Positions 47,349 to 56,327 of a DNA stretch of 64,000 nucleotides are shown here, piece by piece (position 1 is the first letter of the stretch; each line of letters opens with the position of its first letter). Origin of the DNA: an uncultured Jannaschia sp. GTDB taxonomy: Bacteria; Pseudomonadota; Alphaproteobacteria; Rhodobacterales; Rhodobacteraceae. The DNA lies in contig NZ_CANLTR010000011.1 of NCBI RefSeq assembly GCF_947494055.1, forward strand, positions 58,686 through 122,685. Reading direction: 5' to 3'. A model generated the notes under the pieces. The model was not told where the DNA came from. It worked only from the letters and a program-made list of their open reading frames with translations, and did no database searches. A program made the translations under genes and the position numbers.

Positions 47349-48442
47349 CGCGTCCGCTGGTCGAGGTGCGCGACCTGAAGATGCATTTTCCGATCTATTC
47401 CGGGCTGTTCCGGCGTCAGGTCGGCGCCGTGAAGGCGGTGGACGGGGTGAGCTTCGACATCCTTGAGGGCGAGACGCTGGGCCTCGTGGGCGAGTCGGGC
47501 TGCGGGAAGTCCACCTGCGGACGCGCGGTGCTGCGGCTTTACGACATCACCGGGGGCGAGATCGTCATCGACGGCCGGGCCATCGGGTCCGACCCGTGGG
47601 AGCGGCTGCGCAGCATGCGCCCGACGATGCAGATGGTGTTCCAGGACCCGCAGGCCTCCCTCAATCCCCGCATGACGCTTGGCGCGATCATCGGCGAGCC
47701 GTTGGTGGAGCACACCAAGATGTCCCGCGCCGAACGCCGCGCGCGGGTCGAGGAACTGATAAATCAGGTCGGGCTCAACCGCGCCTTCGTGAACCGTTAT
47801 CCGCATGAATTCTCCGGCGGGCAGCGGCAGCGGATCGGCATCGCCCGGGCGCTGGCGCTGAACCCGAAGTTCATCGTCTGCGACGAGCCGATCGCCGCGC
47901 TCGACGTCTCGATCCAGGCGCAGGTGGTGAACCTGCTGGAGGAGCTGCAGGACAGGCTCGGGCTGACCTATCTCTTCATCAGCCACGACCTCTCGATGGT
48001 CCGCCACATCGCCGATCGGGTGGCGGTCATGTATCTCGGCAAGGTCGTCGAACTGGCCCCGCGCGACGCGCTCTACTCCGACCCGTTGCACCCCTACACG
48101 AAGGCGCTTCTGTCCGCCGTCCCCGAGCCGGACCCCGCGCTCGCCGGGCAGAAGAGGGACCGGATCGTGCTGCAGGGCGACGTGCCGAGCCCGGCCAACC
48201 CGCCCGCCGGTTGCAACTTCTGCACCCGCTGCCCGAACGTGATGGAGGTCTGTCACCGCATCGACCCCGCCTTCCTCGAGGTCGCGCCGGGGCACTGGAC
48301 CGCCTGCCACCTGCACGATCCCGACCACCGCGGAACGCTGGAGGCGGGACCGGACGACACCGACAACGAGAACGCGGGCCGACCCGCGCGACGAAAGACC
48401 CCCGTGACCGGGGCGAACAGCCAACAAGGAGACCTTACATGA
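47345..48442 (+). CDS. peptide ABC transporter ATP-binding subunit (DppF/OppF-type)
   Basis: A 365-residue second ATPase that pairs with the DppD-type gene. Seen: [20 protein letters not shown], Walker [21 protein letters not shown]-loop [12 protein letters not shown], signature [17 protein letters not shown], Walker [14 protein letters not shown] and the Cys-rich C-terminal extension ([14 protein letters not shown]). A long polar tail ([18 protein letters not shown] and on) follows, about 30 residues beyond the usual end. It starts and stops in ATGA overlaps with its neighbours. Confidence 0.93.
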   Translation: MTRPLVEVRDLKMHFPIYSGLFRRQVGAVKAVDGVSFDILEGETLGLVGESGCGKSTCGRAVLRLYDITGGEIVIDGRAIGSDPWERLRSMRPTMQMVFQDPQASLNPRMTLGAIIGEPLVEHTKMSRAERRARVEELINQVGLNRAFVNRYPHEFSGGQRQRIGIARALALNPKFIVCDEPIAALDVSIQAQVVNLLEELQDRLGLTYLFISHDLSMVRHIADRVAVMYLGKVVELAPRDALYSDPLHPYTKALLSAVPEPDPALAGQKRDRIVLQGDVPSPANPPAGCNFCTRCPNVMEVCHRIDPAFLEVAPGHWTACHLHDPDHRGTLEAGPDDTDNENAGRPARRKTPVTGANSQQGDLT

Positions 48443-50157
48443 ACACGAAGTCAGCCCTGCTCTGCGCGGTCGCGAGCTTCGCCGTGGCCCCCCTGGCGCA
48501 TGCCCAGGACGAGGGCGGCGAGCGCGGGCGCGACGGCCAGCTCAACATCATCTACTGGCAGGCCCCCTCGATCCTGAACCCTTACCTTTCGAGCGGCACG
48601 AAGGACGTCGAGAGCTCCTCGCTCGTCGTCGAACCGTTGGTTCGGTTCGACGAGAACGGCGAGATGGTGCCCTGGCTCGCTGCCGAGATTCCGACCGTCG
48701 AGAATGGCGGCATCAGCGAGGATCTGACCTCGATCACCTGGAAGCTGAAGCCCGGTATCCTGTGGTCGGACGGCACGCCGCTCACCGCCGAGGACGTCGT
48801 GTTCACCTGGGAATACTGCACCGATCCGGAGGGCGGCTGCGCGCAGGCGCAGTATTTCGACAACGTCACCAACGTCGAGGCGGTCGACGACGAGACGGTA
48901 AAGATCACCTTCAACGTGCCGAAGCCGTTCCCCTACACCGCCTTTGTCGGCTCCGAGTCGCCGATCATCCAGAAGGCGCAGTTCGAGGAATGCCGGGGCG
49001 CGGCCGCGCCGACCTGCACCGACGCCAATTTCGGCCCGATCGGCACCGGCCCGTTCGTGGTCGACGACTTCCGGCCTAACGACGTCGTCACGCTGTCGGC
49101 CAATCCGAACTTCCGCGAGGAGGGCAAGCCCGCCTTCGAGACCGTCAACTTCAAGGGCGGCGGCGACGCAGCCGGGGCCGCGCGGGCGGTCCTGTCGACG
49201 GGTGAATACGACTACGCGTGGAACCTGCAGCTCGCGCCCGAGGTGCTGGACCAGCTCAGCGCCGCCGGCCTCGGCACGGTCGTCGCGGCCTACGGCACGT
49301 CGGTCGAACGGATCGAGATCAACCAGACCGACCCCTCGGCGAGCCTCGGCGACGAGCGCTCGACGGTCGCCCACCCGCACCCGTTCCTGACCGATCCGGC
49401 TGTTCCCGCCGCCATGTCCAAGGCGATCGACCGCCAGCTTCTCGTCGATATCGGCTACGGGCCGGGCGGGCAGCCGACCTGTAACATCCTGCCGGCGCCG
49501 GAGGCCTATGCCTCGACGGCGAACGAAGATTGCCTCGAATACGACCCCGAGGCCGCCATGGCCATGCTCGAGGAGGCCGGATGGGTCGACGAGGACGGCG
49601 ACGGCATCCGCGAGAAGGACGGCGTGCGCCTCTCGGTCCTGTTCCAGACCTCGGTCAACGCGGTGCGCCAGGACGTGCAGGCGCTCGTCAAGGAGGACTG
49701 GGAGAAGATCGGGATCGAGACGGAGCTCCGCTCGGTCGACGCCTCGGTCTTCTTCGGCGGCGACCCGTCCTCGCCGGACACGTTCCAGAAGTTCTTCGCC
49801 GACGTGGAGATGTACACCAACAACTTCGCCGGCGTGGACCCGCAGGCCTACATGGCCGGCTGGCGGTGCAGCGATATCCCGTCCCCCGAATCCCAGTGGC
49901 AGGGCCAGAACGTGCCGCGTTTCTGCTCGGAGGAATACGACGCGCTGGTCGACAAGCTGGGCGACACGGCCGACATCGAGGAGCGGGGCGAGATCGCCAA
50001 GCAGCTGAACGACATGCTGGTCCAGAACTACGCCATGCTCCCGCTGATCCATCGCGGCAACCCGGCGGCGCATGCAAACTCGCTCGGCGGAATTAGGATG
50101 AACGACTGGGACAGCGAGCTGTGGAACATCGCGGACTGGTATCGCATCTCCGAATGA
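48439..50157 (+). CDS. peptide ABC transporter substrate-binding protein
   Basis: A 572-residue periplasmic binding protein of the SBP_bac_5 (DppA/OppA) type. The signal peptide [22 protein letters not shown] is followed by [23 protein letters not shown] and [20 protein letters not shown], the typical family entry, then [30 protein letters not shown] and [14 protein letters not shown]. It captures the substrate for the two permeases that follow. The substrate may be peptides or a related cation; the sequence does not decide. It overlaps the ATPase stop (ATGA), and the gap after it holds two hairpins. Confidence 0.92.
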   Translation: MNTKSALLCAVASFAVAPLAHAQDEGGERGRDGQLNIIYWQAPSILNPYLSSGTKDVESSSLVVEPLVRFDENGEMVPWLAAEIPTVENGGISEDLTSITWKLKPGILWSDGTPLTAEDVVFTWEYCTDPEGGCAQAQYFDNVTNVEAVDDETVKITFNVPKPFPYTAFVGSESPIIQKAQFEECRGAAAPTCTDANFGPIGTGPFVVDDFRPNDVVTLSANPNFREEGKPAFETVNFKGGGDAAGAARAVLSTGEYDYAWNLQLAPEVLDQLSAAGLGTVVAAYGTSVERIEINQTDPSASLGDERSTVAHPHPFLTDPAVPAAMSKAIDRQLLVDIGYGPGGQPTCNILPAPEAYASTANEDCLEYDPEAAMAMLEEAGWVDEDGDGIREKDGVRLSVLFQTSVNAVRQDVQALVKEDWEKIGIETELRSVDASVFFGGDPSSPDTFQKFFADVEMYTNNFAGVDPQAYMAGWRCSDIPSPESQWQGQNVPRFCSEEYDALVDKLGDTADIEERGEIAKQLNDMLVQNYAMLPLIHRGNPAAHANSLGGIRMNDWDSELWNIADWYRISE

Positions 50158-50166
50158 CGGCTTGCG

Positions 50167-50218
50167 GGACGCCCGGGGCGTCCTGACCGAAACGGGGGCC
50201 GGCATCCGTGCCGGCCCC
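50167..50218 (+). other. tandem stem-loops after the binding-protein gene
   Basis: Two perfect hairpins: GGACGCC-CGG-GGCGTCC (50167-50183) and GGGGCCGGCA-TCCG-TGCCGGCCCC (50195-50218), without T-runs, in the 95-nt gap before the permease start. Such structures after binding-protein genes usually stabilise the upstream mRNA and reduce read-through, giving more binding protein than permease. Confidence 0.7.
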
Positions 50219-50252
50219 GACACAGACGGCCCGACCAAGCGAAAGTCGCCGC

Positions 50253-51260
50253 ATGCTGACCTTCACCTTCCGGCGATTGCTGACCGCGATCCCGACCCTG
50301 CTGTTCATCAGCCTCGTGATCTTCCTGCTCCTCGACCTCGCCCCGGGCGACCCGATGGCGCAGATGCCGCTGACCGTCCCCGACGAGGTCAAGGCGCGGA
50401 TGCGGGAGGCACTGGGCCTGGGCGAGCCGATCCACATCCGCTACTGGAAGTGGCTCGTGCAGTTCTTCTGGGTCGAGCCGCTGCACCTGCTCGATGCCAT
50501 GTTCGGCACCGGCTTCGCCGAGGGCAGCCAGCGCATCCTGTCGTGGCAGACGCGCTCGCCGGTCGTCGATATCGTGATGCAGCGCATGCCGCAGACGCTC
50601 TGGGTCGTGGGCACCGCCTATGTCGTCGCCATCCTGATCGCGATCCCGGTCGGCATCTACTCGGCCTACCGCCAGTATTCCGTCTTCGACCAGGCCGGGA
50701 CGTTCATCACGATGGTTGGCTTCTCGGTGCCGCCCTTCTTCTCCGGTGTCCTCGTCATCATCATCTTCGCCGCGCAGCTCGGCTGGTTCCCGTCGATCTA
50801 CGACACCCGGCACGTAGTGGATTCCTGGCACGATTTCGGTCTGCAGGTCCGGCAGATGTTCCTGCCGGTGATGGTTCTGGCGCTGCAGATCACGTCGCAG
50901 CTCAGCCGCTTCATGCGCGCCTCGATGCTCGACAACCTCAACCAGGACTACGTCCGCACCGCCCGCGCCAAGGGCCTGCGCGAGAAGACGGTGGTGCTGG
51001 TGCATGTGCTGCGGAACTCGATGATCCCGGTCGTGACCGTGATCGCGCTCGGGGTGCCGTCGATCTTCGGCGGCGCGATCATCACCGAGCAGGTCTTCAA
51101 GGTGAACGGGATCGGTCAGCTTCTGATCACCGCGATCCAGGGCAACGACCTGCCGATGGTACAGACGCTCACCTTCATCTTCGCCGTGCTGATCGTCCTC
51201 TTCAACCTGATCGCCGACGTCCTTTACGGCATGCTCGACCCGCGGATCCGCTATGACTGA
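50253..51260 (+). CDS. peptide ABC transporter permease (DppB-type)
   Basis: A 335-residue inner-membrane permease with six predicted transmembrane helices, N-terminal MLTFTFRRLLTAIPTLLFISLVIFLLLDLAPGD, and the EAA-like coupling loop DYVRTARAKGLREKTVVLVH with HVLRNSMIPVVT. The long periplasmic segment after TM1 (about residues 35-100) includes WFVEPLHLLDAMFG-like residues. The start at 50253 (MLTFTF) is chosen by the family start. It overlaps the next gene by 8 bp. Confidence 0.92.
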   Translation: MLTFTFRRLLTAIPTLLFISLVIFLLLDLAPGDPMAQMPLTVPDEVKARMREALGLGEPIHIRYWKWLVQFFWVEPLHLLDAMFGTGFAEGSQRILSWQTRSPVVDIVMQRMPQTLWVVGTAYVVAILIAIPVGIYSAYRQYSVFDQAGTFITMVGFSVPPFFSGVLVIIIFAAQLGWFPSIYDTRHVVDSWHDFGLQVRQMFLPVMVLALQITSQLSRFMRASMLDNLNQDYVRTARAKGLREKTVVLVHVLRNSMIPVVTVIALGVPSIFGGAIITEQVFKVNGIGQLLITAIQGNDLPMVQTLTFIFAVLIVLFNLIADVLYGMLDPRIRYD

Positions 51261-52230
51261 TGCCCACGCTCCCGAGACCCCCGTCGGCGTCGACCGGGGC
51301 ACCGTCGCCGCCTCCGCGCCCGTCGCCGGCGCCGAACCGCTCCTGCTCACGCAGGCGCGCAGCCAATGGTGGGACGTCTGGGACCAGTTCCGAAGCCACA
51401 AGGGCGCGATGGCCGGCGCGGTCCTGTTCCTGCTGATCCTCGCGGTCGTCGTCTTCGGGCCCTATATCTGGCCCCTCGACCCGACCGAGACGGCCATCCG
51501 CAGCCGCAACCAGTCTTTGAGCTGGGCGCATCCACTCGGCACCGATCAGCTCGGACGCGACGTCTTCGCACGGATGATCCAGGGCGGCCGCGTCTCGCTC
51601 GCGGTCGGGTTGACGGCGATGGGTCTGTCCCTCGTCCTCGGCACGCTGATCGGGGTGCTGGCGGGTTATTTCCGCCGGCTCGACGGGCCGCTGATGCGGT
51701 TGACGGACCTGTTCCTCGCGCTGCCGCTCCTGCCGCTGCTCCTCGTCATGGTGCTGCTGTTCCGGGAACCGCTGACGGCCGCCTTCGGGATCGAGACCGG
51801 TATCTTCATCCTGATCGTTTCGGCCATCGGCATCACGTCGTGGATGCAGACGGCGCGGATCGTGCGGGGCGACGTGCTCGCCCTGAAGGAGCATGAGTTC
51901 GTGCTCGCCGCCCGCTCGATCGGCACGCCGGCACGTCGGATCGTGACGCGCCACGTCCTGCCCAACGTGCTCTCGCCGATCATGGTCTCGGCTACGCTCG
52001 GCATCGCCACGGCGATCATCACCGAAAGCGCGCTGAGCTTCCTCGGCCTCGGCTTTCCGCCGGACTTCCCCACCTGGGGCCGGCTCCTGAACGACGGCGT
52101 GCCGTACCTCGAGCTTTACCCGGGGCGGGCCTTCTGGCCCGGCCTGGCGATCTCGCTGGTCGTTCTGTCGATCAATTATGTGGGCGACGGTCTGCGCGAC
52201 GCGCTCGACCCCCGCATTCGCGGCCGCTGA
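51253..52230 (+). CDS. peptide ABC transporter permease (DppC-type)
   Basis: A 325-residue partner permease with the N-terminal DppC domain (WWDVWDQFRSHKGAMAGAVLFLLILA) and the LGTDQLGRDVFARMIQGGRVSLAVGL segment. The EAA-type loop is HEFVLAARSIGTPARRIVTRHVLPN, followed by ESALSFLGLGFPPDFPTWG. Six transmembrane helices. It closes the five-gene operon; the start overlaps the permease before it by 8 bp. The stop is 8 nt from the stop of the convergent gene. Confidence 0.92.
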   Translation: MTDAHAPETPVGVDRGTVAASAPVAGAEPLLLTQARSQWWDVWDQFRSHKGAMAGAVLFLLILAVVVFGPYIWPLDPTETAIRSRNQSLSWAHPLGTDQLGRDVFARMIQGGRVSLAVGLTAMGLSLVLGTLIGVLAGYFRRLDGPLMRLTDLFLALPLLPLLLVMVLLFREPLTAAFGIETGIFILIVSAIGITSWMQTARIVRGDVLALKEHEFVLAARSIGTPARRIVTRHVLPNVLSPIMVSATLGIATAIITESALSFLGLGFPPDFPTWGRLLNDGVPYLELYPGRAFWPGLAISLVVLSINYVGDGLRDALDPRIRGR

Positions 52231-52238
52231 AACGAGGG

Positions 52239-52667
52239 CTATCGCTGCGCTTCGAGGGCGGCGATCTGCGGGCGTAGCCCCTCGAGGTCGTAGCCCGCGA
52301 CGCGGGTCGCCTCGAGGATGTCGTCGACCGGCATCCGTCCCGCCATCGCCAGCGCCCAGAGGATCGCGGACCGCGTGCCCGAGGCACAGTAGGCGACCGT
52401 GCCGCCCTCGGTCGCGTCGATCGCATCCGCCTGCTCCTCGATGGATTGCATCGATAGGGCCTGCCCGGCGACGGGGTTGTAGACGAAGGCCATCCCCGCC
52501 GCCTCGACTGCGGCCTGCATGGCGGCGGCGCGGTGCGAGGGCGGGACCTCGGCATCGGGCCGGTTGCAGATGATCGTCGTCACCCCGGTCGCGGCCAGCG
52601 TCCCCATGTCGGTCGGATCGAGCTGCGGGGCGACGGAGGTGGTCTCGTCGAGCGGTCTGAGGTCCAT
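52239..52667 (-). CDS. beta-lactamase-hydrolase-like / dual-specificity-phosphatase-fold protein
   Basis: A 142-residue protein of the TIGR01244 family (Blh-like), which has the fold of dual-specificity phosphatases. The phosphate loop reads YCASGTRSAILWAL (CxxGxRS), and the N-terminus MDLRPLDETTSVAPQLDPTDM with GVTTIICNRPDAEVP is typical. The family is often annotated as a sulfur transferase, from proteins fused to persulfide dioxygenase; this gene stands alone. It may be a small phosphatase or sulfurtransferase. RBS AAAGGGC; convergent with the permease operon. Confidence 0.85.
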   Translation of the reverse strand: MDLRPLDETTSVAPQLDPTDMGTLAATGVTTIICNRPDAEVPPSHRAAAMQAAVEAAGMAFVYNPVAGQALSMQSIEEQADAIDATEGGTVAYCASGTRSAILWALAMAGRMPVDDILEATRVAGYDLEGLRPQIAALEAQR

Positions 52668-52887
52668 GCCGGTGCCCTTTCACGGCTCCTGTCGGAGCGA
52701 CAGCATGCCCGCCGGGCCGCCGGAGGTAAAGTCGGGCCCGTATGTCGGTGCCGGTCGGGCGCAGGGCCGGCACGAAGGACCGGATCGTGGTAGGGACACG
52801 GTCGATATTCGCCATCGCCGCGCCGTACTTGCGCAGGCGGCCAGCGCAACCCTAGAAGTTTCACGGGGGATCGGAGGCTGACGACGC

Positions 52888-54777
52888 ATGGGCTGGAAGT
52901 CTGAATGGGAGCGCGCACGCTCGGATCCGGAGGGGTTCTGGATGGAGCAGGCGACGGCGATCGACTGGGTCCGGATGCCCACGAAGGCGTTGCATGACCT
53001 CGGTGGGCCGGTGCCGGAATGGTTCGCCGACGGCGCGGTCAACACCTGCTGGAACGCCGTCGACCGCCACGTGGCGGCCGGGCACGGCGACCGTCTTGCC
53101 CTGATCCACGACAGCCCGGCCACGGAATCGGTCGCCCGGATCACCTATGCCGAGTTGCAGGACCGCGTCGCCCGGCTCGCCGGCGCGCTGCGTGCGCGGG
53201 GGGTCACGACGGGCGACCGCGTGATCATCTACATGCCGATGGTGCCGGAGGCGGTCGAGGGGATGCTCGCCTGCGCGCGGATCGGGGCGATCCATTCGGT
53301 CGTCTTCGGAGGGTTCGCCGCCTCCGAGCTGGCGGTGCGCATCGACGACGCGAAGCCGGTGGCCGTGCTCGCCGGGTCCTGCGGGATCGAGCCGACGCGG
53401 GTCGTCGCCTACAAGCCGCTTCTGGACGACGCGCTCGCGAAGGCCGCGCACAAGCCCGACTTCTGCCTGATCCTGCAACGCGACGAGTTGCGCTCGGAGA
53501 CCGGGCCGCGGGATTTCGACTGGCATGAGGCGATCGCGCAGGCCGAGCCGGCGGATTGCGTGCCGGTCGCGGGCAACCACCCGGCCTACATCCTCTACAC
53601 GTCGGGCACGACCGGGGCACCGAAAGGCGTCGTCCGGCCGACGGGCGGACATCTCGTCGCGCTCGAATGGTCGATGACCAACGTCTACGACGTCGCGCCG
53701 GGCGAGGTGTTCTGGGCTGCGTCCGACGTGGGCTGGGTCGTGGGGCACAGCTACATCTGCTACGCACCGCTGATCCACGGCTGTACCTCGGTCGTCTTCG
53801 AGGGCAAGCCGGTCGGCATGCCGGATGCCGGGACCTTCTGGCGGGTGATCGCCGATCACGGGGTCGCGGCGTTCTTCACCGCGCCGACCGCCTTCCGCGC
53901 GATCCGGCGCGAGGATCCGGAGGCCGGGATGCTGGAAGGCCACGACCTGTCGGCGCTGCGGACGATCTTCCTCGCCGGGGAGCGGGCCGATCCCGACACG
54001 ATCGAGTGGCTGGCCCGCGTGACCGGCAAGCCGGTGATCGACCATTGGTGGCAGACCGAGACCGGCTGGACCATCGCCGGCAATCCGGTCGGGCTGGAGG
54101 CGCTGCCGGTGAAGATCGGCTCGCCCTCCGTGCCGATGCCCGGCTACGACATCCGCATCCTCGACGAGGGGGGCCACGAAGTCGCGCCGGGGACGCTCGG
54201 CGCGATCGCCATCCGCCTGCCGCTGCCACCGGGTTGCCTGCCGGGGCTCTGGAACGCCGAGGCGCGCTTCGTGAAGAGCTACCTCGCGACCTTTCCCGGC
54301 TTCTACGAGACCGGCGATGCCGGGATGATCGACGCGGACGGCTATGTCTGGATCATGGCGCGGACGGACGACGTCATCAACGTCGCGGGACACCGCCTGT
54401 CCACCGGCGCGATCGAGGAGGCGCTCGCCGCCCACCCGGACGTCGCCGAATGCGCGGTCGTCGGCATGGCGGATGCCGTGAAGGGGCAGGTGCCGCTCGG
54501 GCTCCTGTGCCTGACCCGCGGCGTGGACCGGCCGCAGGAGGAGATCGCCGCGGAATGCGTGGCGCTCGTGCGCGAGAGGATCGGACCGGTCGCGTCCTTC
54601 AGGCACGTCTGCGTCGTCGAGCGGCTGCCCAAGACGCGATCCGGCAAGACGCTGCGCGCGACGATGGCCAGGGTCGCGGAGGGTGCGGAGGTCAGGGTTC
54701 CGGCGACGATCGACGATCCGGCGATCCTCGACGAGATACGTCAGGCGCTGGCCCGCATCGGGCTGCCCCGGTCGTGA
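52888..54777 (+). CDS. prpE: propionyl-CoA synthetase
   Basis: PrpE (629 residues) activates propionate (and acetate weakly) to its CoA thioester through the adenylate. Seen: YAELQDRVARLAGALRARG, GVVRPTGGHLVALEWSM with upstream P-loop-like YILYTSGTTGAPKG, DHWWQTETGW, the hinge YETGDAGMIDADGYVW followed by RTDDVINVAGHRLST, and the catalytic Lys in TRSGKTLRATM. The length matches PrpE (about 630), longer than a typical Acs-like fragment. Its stop overlaps a GTG start of the kinase gene. The usual prpBC genes are not in this window. Confidence 0.93.
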   Translation: MGWKSEWERARSDPEGFWMEQATAIDWVRMPTKALHDLGGPVPEWFADGAVNTCWNAVDRHVAAGHGDRLALIHDSPATESVARITYAELQDRVARLAGALRARGVTTGDRVIIYMPMVPEAVEGMLACARIGAIHSVVFGGFAASELAVRIDDAKPVAVLAGSCGIEPTRVVAYKPLLDDALAKAAHKPDFCLILQRDELRSETGPRDFDWHEAIAQAEPADCVPVAGNHPAYILYTSGTTGAPKGVVRPTGGHLVALEWSMTNVYDVAPGEVFWAASDVGWVVGHSYICYAPLIHGCTSVVFEGKPVGMPDAGTFWRVIADHGVAAFFTAPTAFRAIRREDPEAGMLEGHDLSALRTIFLAGERADPDTIEWLARVTGKPVIDHWWQTETGWTIAGNPVGLEALPVKIGSPSVPMPGYDIRILDEGGHEVAPGTLGAIAIRLPLPPGCLPGLWNAEARFVKSYLATFPGFYETGDAGMIDADGYVWIMARTDDVINVAGHRLSTGAIEEALAAHPDVAECAVVGMADAVKGQVPLGLLCLTRGVDRPQEEIAAECVALVRERIGPVASFRHVCVVERLPKTRSGKTLRATMARVAEGAEVRVPATIDDPAILDEIRQALARIGLPRS

Positions 54778-56255
54778 ACGACGCCGAGGATCCCGACCCG
54801 CCGGTCCGGCCGGACGCCATGCAGCTCTTGGCGCACGACATCCGCTCGGCTGTCTCCGACGTGATCGGTGGCCTGCGCCTGATGAACAAGGAGACGCTGC
54901 CCCAGTCGGCACTGGTGCAGCACGAGCGCGTGCAGGCGGCCTCCGAGTTGCTGGCGCGTCTCGTCGAACAGCTCCTGGCCGGCACGCCGCGGCTCACCAA
55001 GGACCAGGTCGGCAATCTCGATCTGCATCGTTTCCTGACCGACGAGTTCCGCCGCTGGCACGGGGCGACCCACGGGTCCGGAACCTGGGTCACGCTCGAA
55101 CTCGCGCCGAACCTGCCGCGTGTGGTGCGGCTCGACCTGCTCTCGCTGCGCCGCGTGCTCGCCAATCTGATGGGCAACGCGTTGCGCCACGCGGAGGGAG
55201 GCCAGATCCGACTTGCCGCCGACCTGACGGACGAAGGGCACCTGCGCATCTGCGTGAGCGACGACGGGCCGGGATTCCCCGCCGAACTCATGCCGACGCT
55301 CTTCGAGCCGGCGACACGCGGCTCGCGGGGCGCGGTCGGAACGGGGATGGGCCTGCACATTGCCGCCGCACAGGTGAGCGAGATGAGCGGGACGATCGAG
55401 GCGGAGAACCGGTCGATCCGGGGCGCGCGGCTGACCATCATCTTCCCGCGCGGGATCTGGGAGCGGCACGGCGAGGGGATCGACGGCCTCCCCGATCTGC
55501 AGGGGGTCCGCGTCCTCGTGGCCGACGATTCAGCAACGAACCGCACGCTCGTCAACGCGATGCTTACGCGGATGGGGGCGGAATGCGAACTGGCCGCCGA
55601 TGGCATCGAGGCGCTCAACTGGCTGGCGCGGGAGCGGTTCGACCTTGCCCTCGTCGACATGGAGATGCCGACGCTGGGCGGGCTCGACGTGCTGCGGTCC
55701 GAGCGTCTGCGGCAGGCGCGCGGCATCGCGCCGCCGATGTCGATGGTGGCGATGACGGCCTACGTTCTGGGCGACAACCGGGAGGCGATCGTGGAGGCGG
55801 GGGCGGATGGCATCCTCGCCAAGCCGCTGGAGGGGATCGAGGCGTTCGGCCGGGCGATCCGGCACTATATCGATATCGGGCCCGATGCCTCGGGCTGGGC
55901 TCCGGAGCGGGCCCCGAGCCTCTCGGCGATCACGCTCGCCGAACTGATGCAGGCCGCGGGGCCCGATCAGCAGGATCAGCTCCTCGCCCGGCTTCGCGAG
56001 GATCTGGCGCAGGTGGAGATCGATCTGGAGCGCGCGCTGGCAAACGGGGATGCCAAGGAGGTCGAGTCGCAGACCCATATCCTGCTGTCGCTGTCGACGG
56101 CCGTCGGTGCGCTGCCGGCGGAAGCCGCGGCACGGCGTCTGAACGAGATCGCCCGCAGGGAAGCCGGCGAGGCGATGCAGGTCGCAGGCAAGGTCTGCCT
56201 CGCCCGGCTTGCCGAGCTGCGTCAGGATCTTCCGAAGGTCGATCGCACCCGATAG
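54774..56255 (+). CDS. soluble hybrid histidine kinase with receiver and HPt-like domains
   Basis: A 493-residue protein without membrane segments. The HisKA-like box has LLAHDIRSAVSDVIGGLRL (His21), the ATPase has the N box ANLMGNALRHAEGG, G1 DDGPGFPAEL and G2 GTGMGLHIAAAQVSEM. A receiver domain follows (VLVADDSATNR from about 245; phospho-Asp about 295 in ALVDMEMPTLGGLDV; Lys about 349 in LAKPLE). The C-terminal 130 residues read as an HPt domain with His435 in SQTHILLSLSTAVGALPAEAA, which departs from the usual HxLKG. The start is GTG in a GTGA overlap with prpE, so it is translationally coupled to it. There is no sensor domain; the input is unknown. Confidence 0.88.
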   Translation: MNDAEDPDPPVRPDAMQLLAHDIRSAVSDVIGGLRLMNKETLPQSALVQHERVQAASELLARLVEQLLAGTPRLTKDQVGNLDLHRFLTDEFRRWHGATHGSGTWVTLELAPNLPRVVRLDLLSLRRVLANLMGNALRHAEGGQIRLAADLTDEGHLRICVSDDGPGFPAELMPTLFEPATRGSRGAVGTGMGLHIAAAQVSEMSGTIEAENRSIRGARLTIIFPRGIWERHGEGIDGLPDLQGVRVLVADDSATNRTLVNAMLTRMGAECELAADGIEALNWLARERFDLALVDMEMPTLGGLDVLRSERLRQARGIAPPMSMVAMTAYVLGDNREAIVEAGADGILAKPLEGIEAFGRAIRHYIDIGPDASGWAPERAPSLSAITLAELMQAAGPDQQDQLLARLREDLAQVEIDLERALANGDAKEVESQTHILLSLSTAVGALPAEAAARRLNEIARREAGEAMQVAGKVCLARLAELRQDLPKVDRTR

Positions 56256-56327
56256 ATCTGCGGCCGACGGGTTCGTCGCAATCGCCTCCTCGGACGCGCC
56301 TCCGGATCGACCCGGTCGCCGGAGGCT

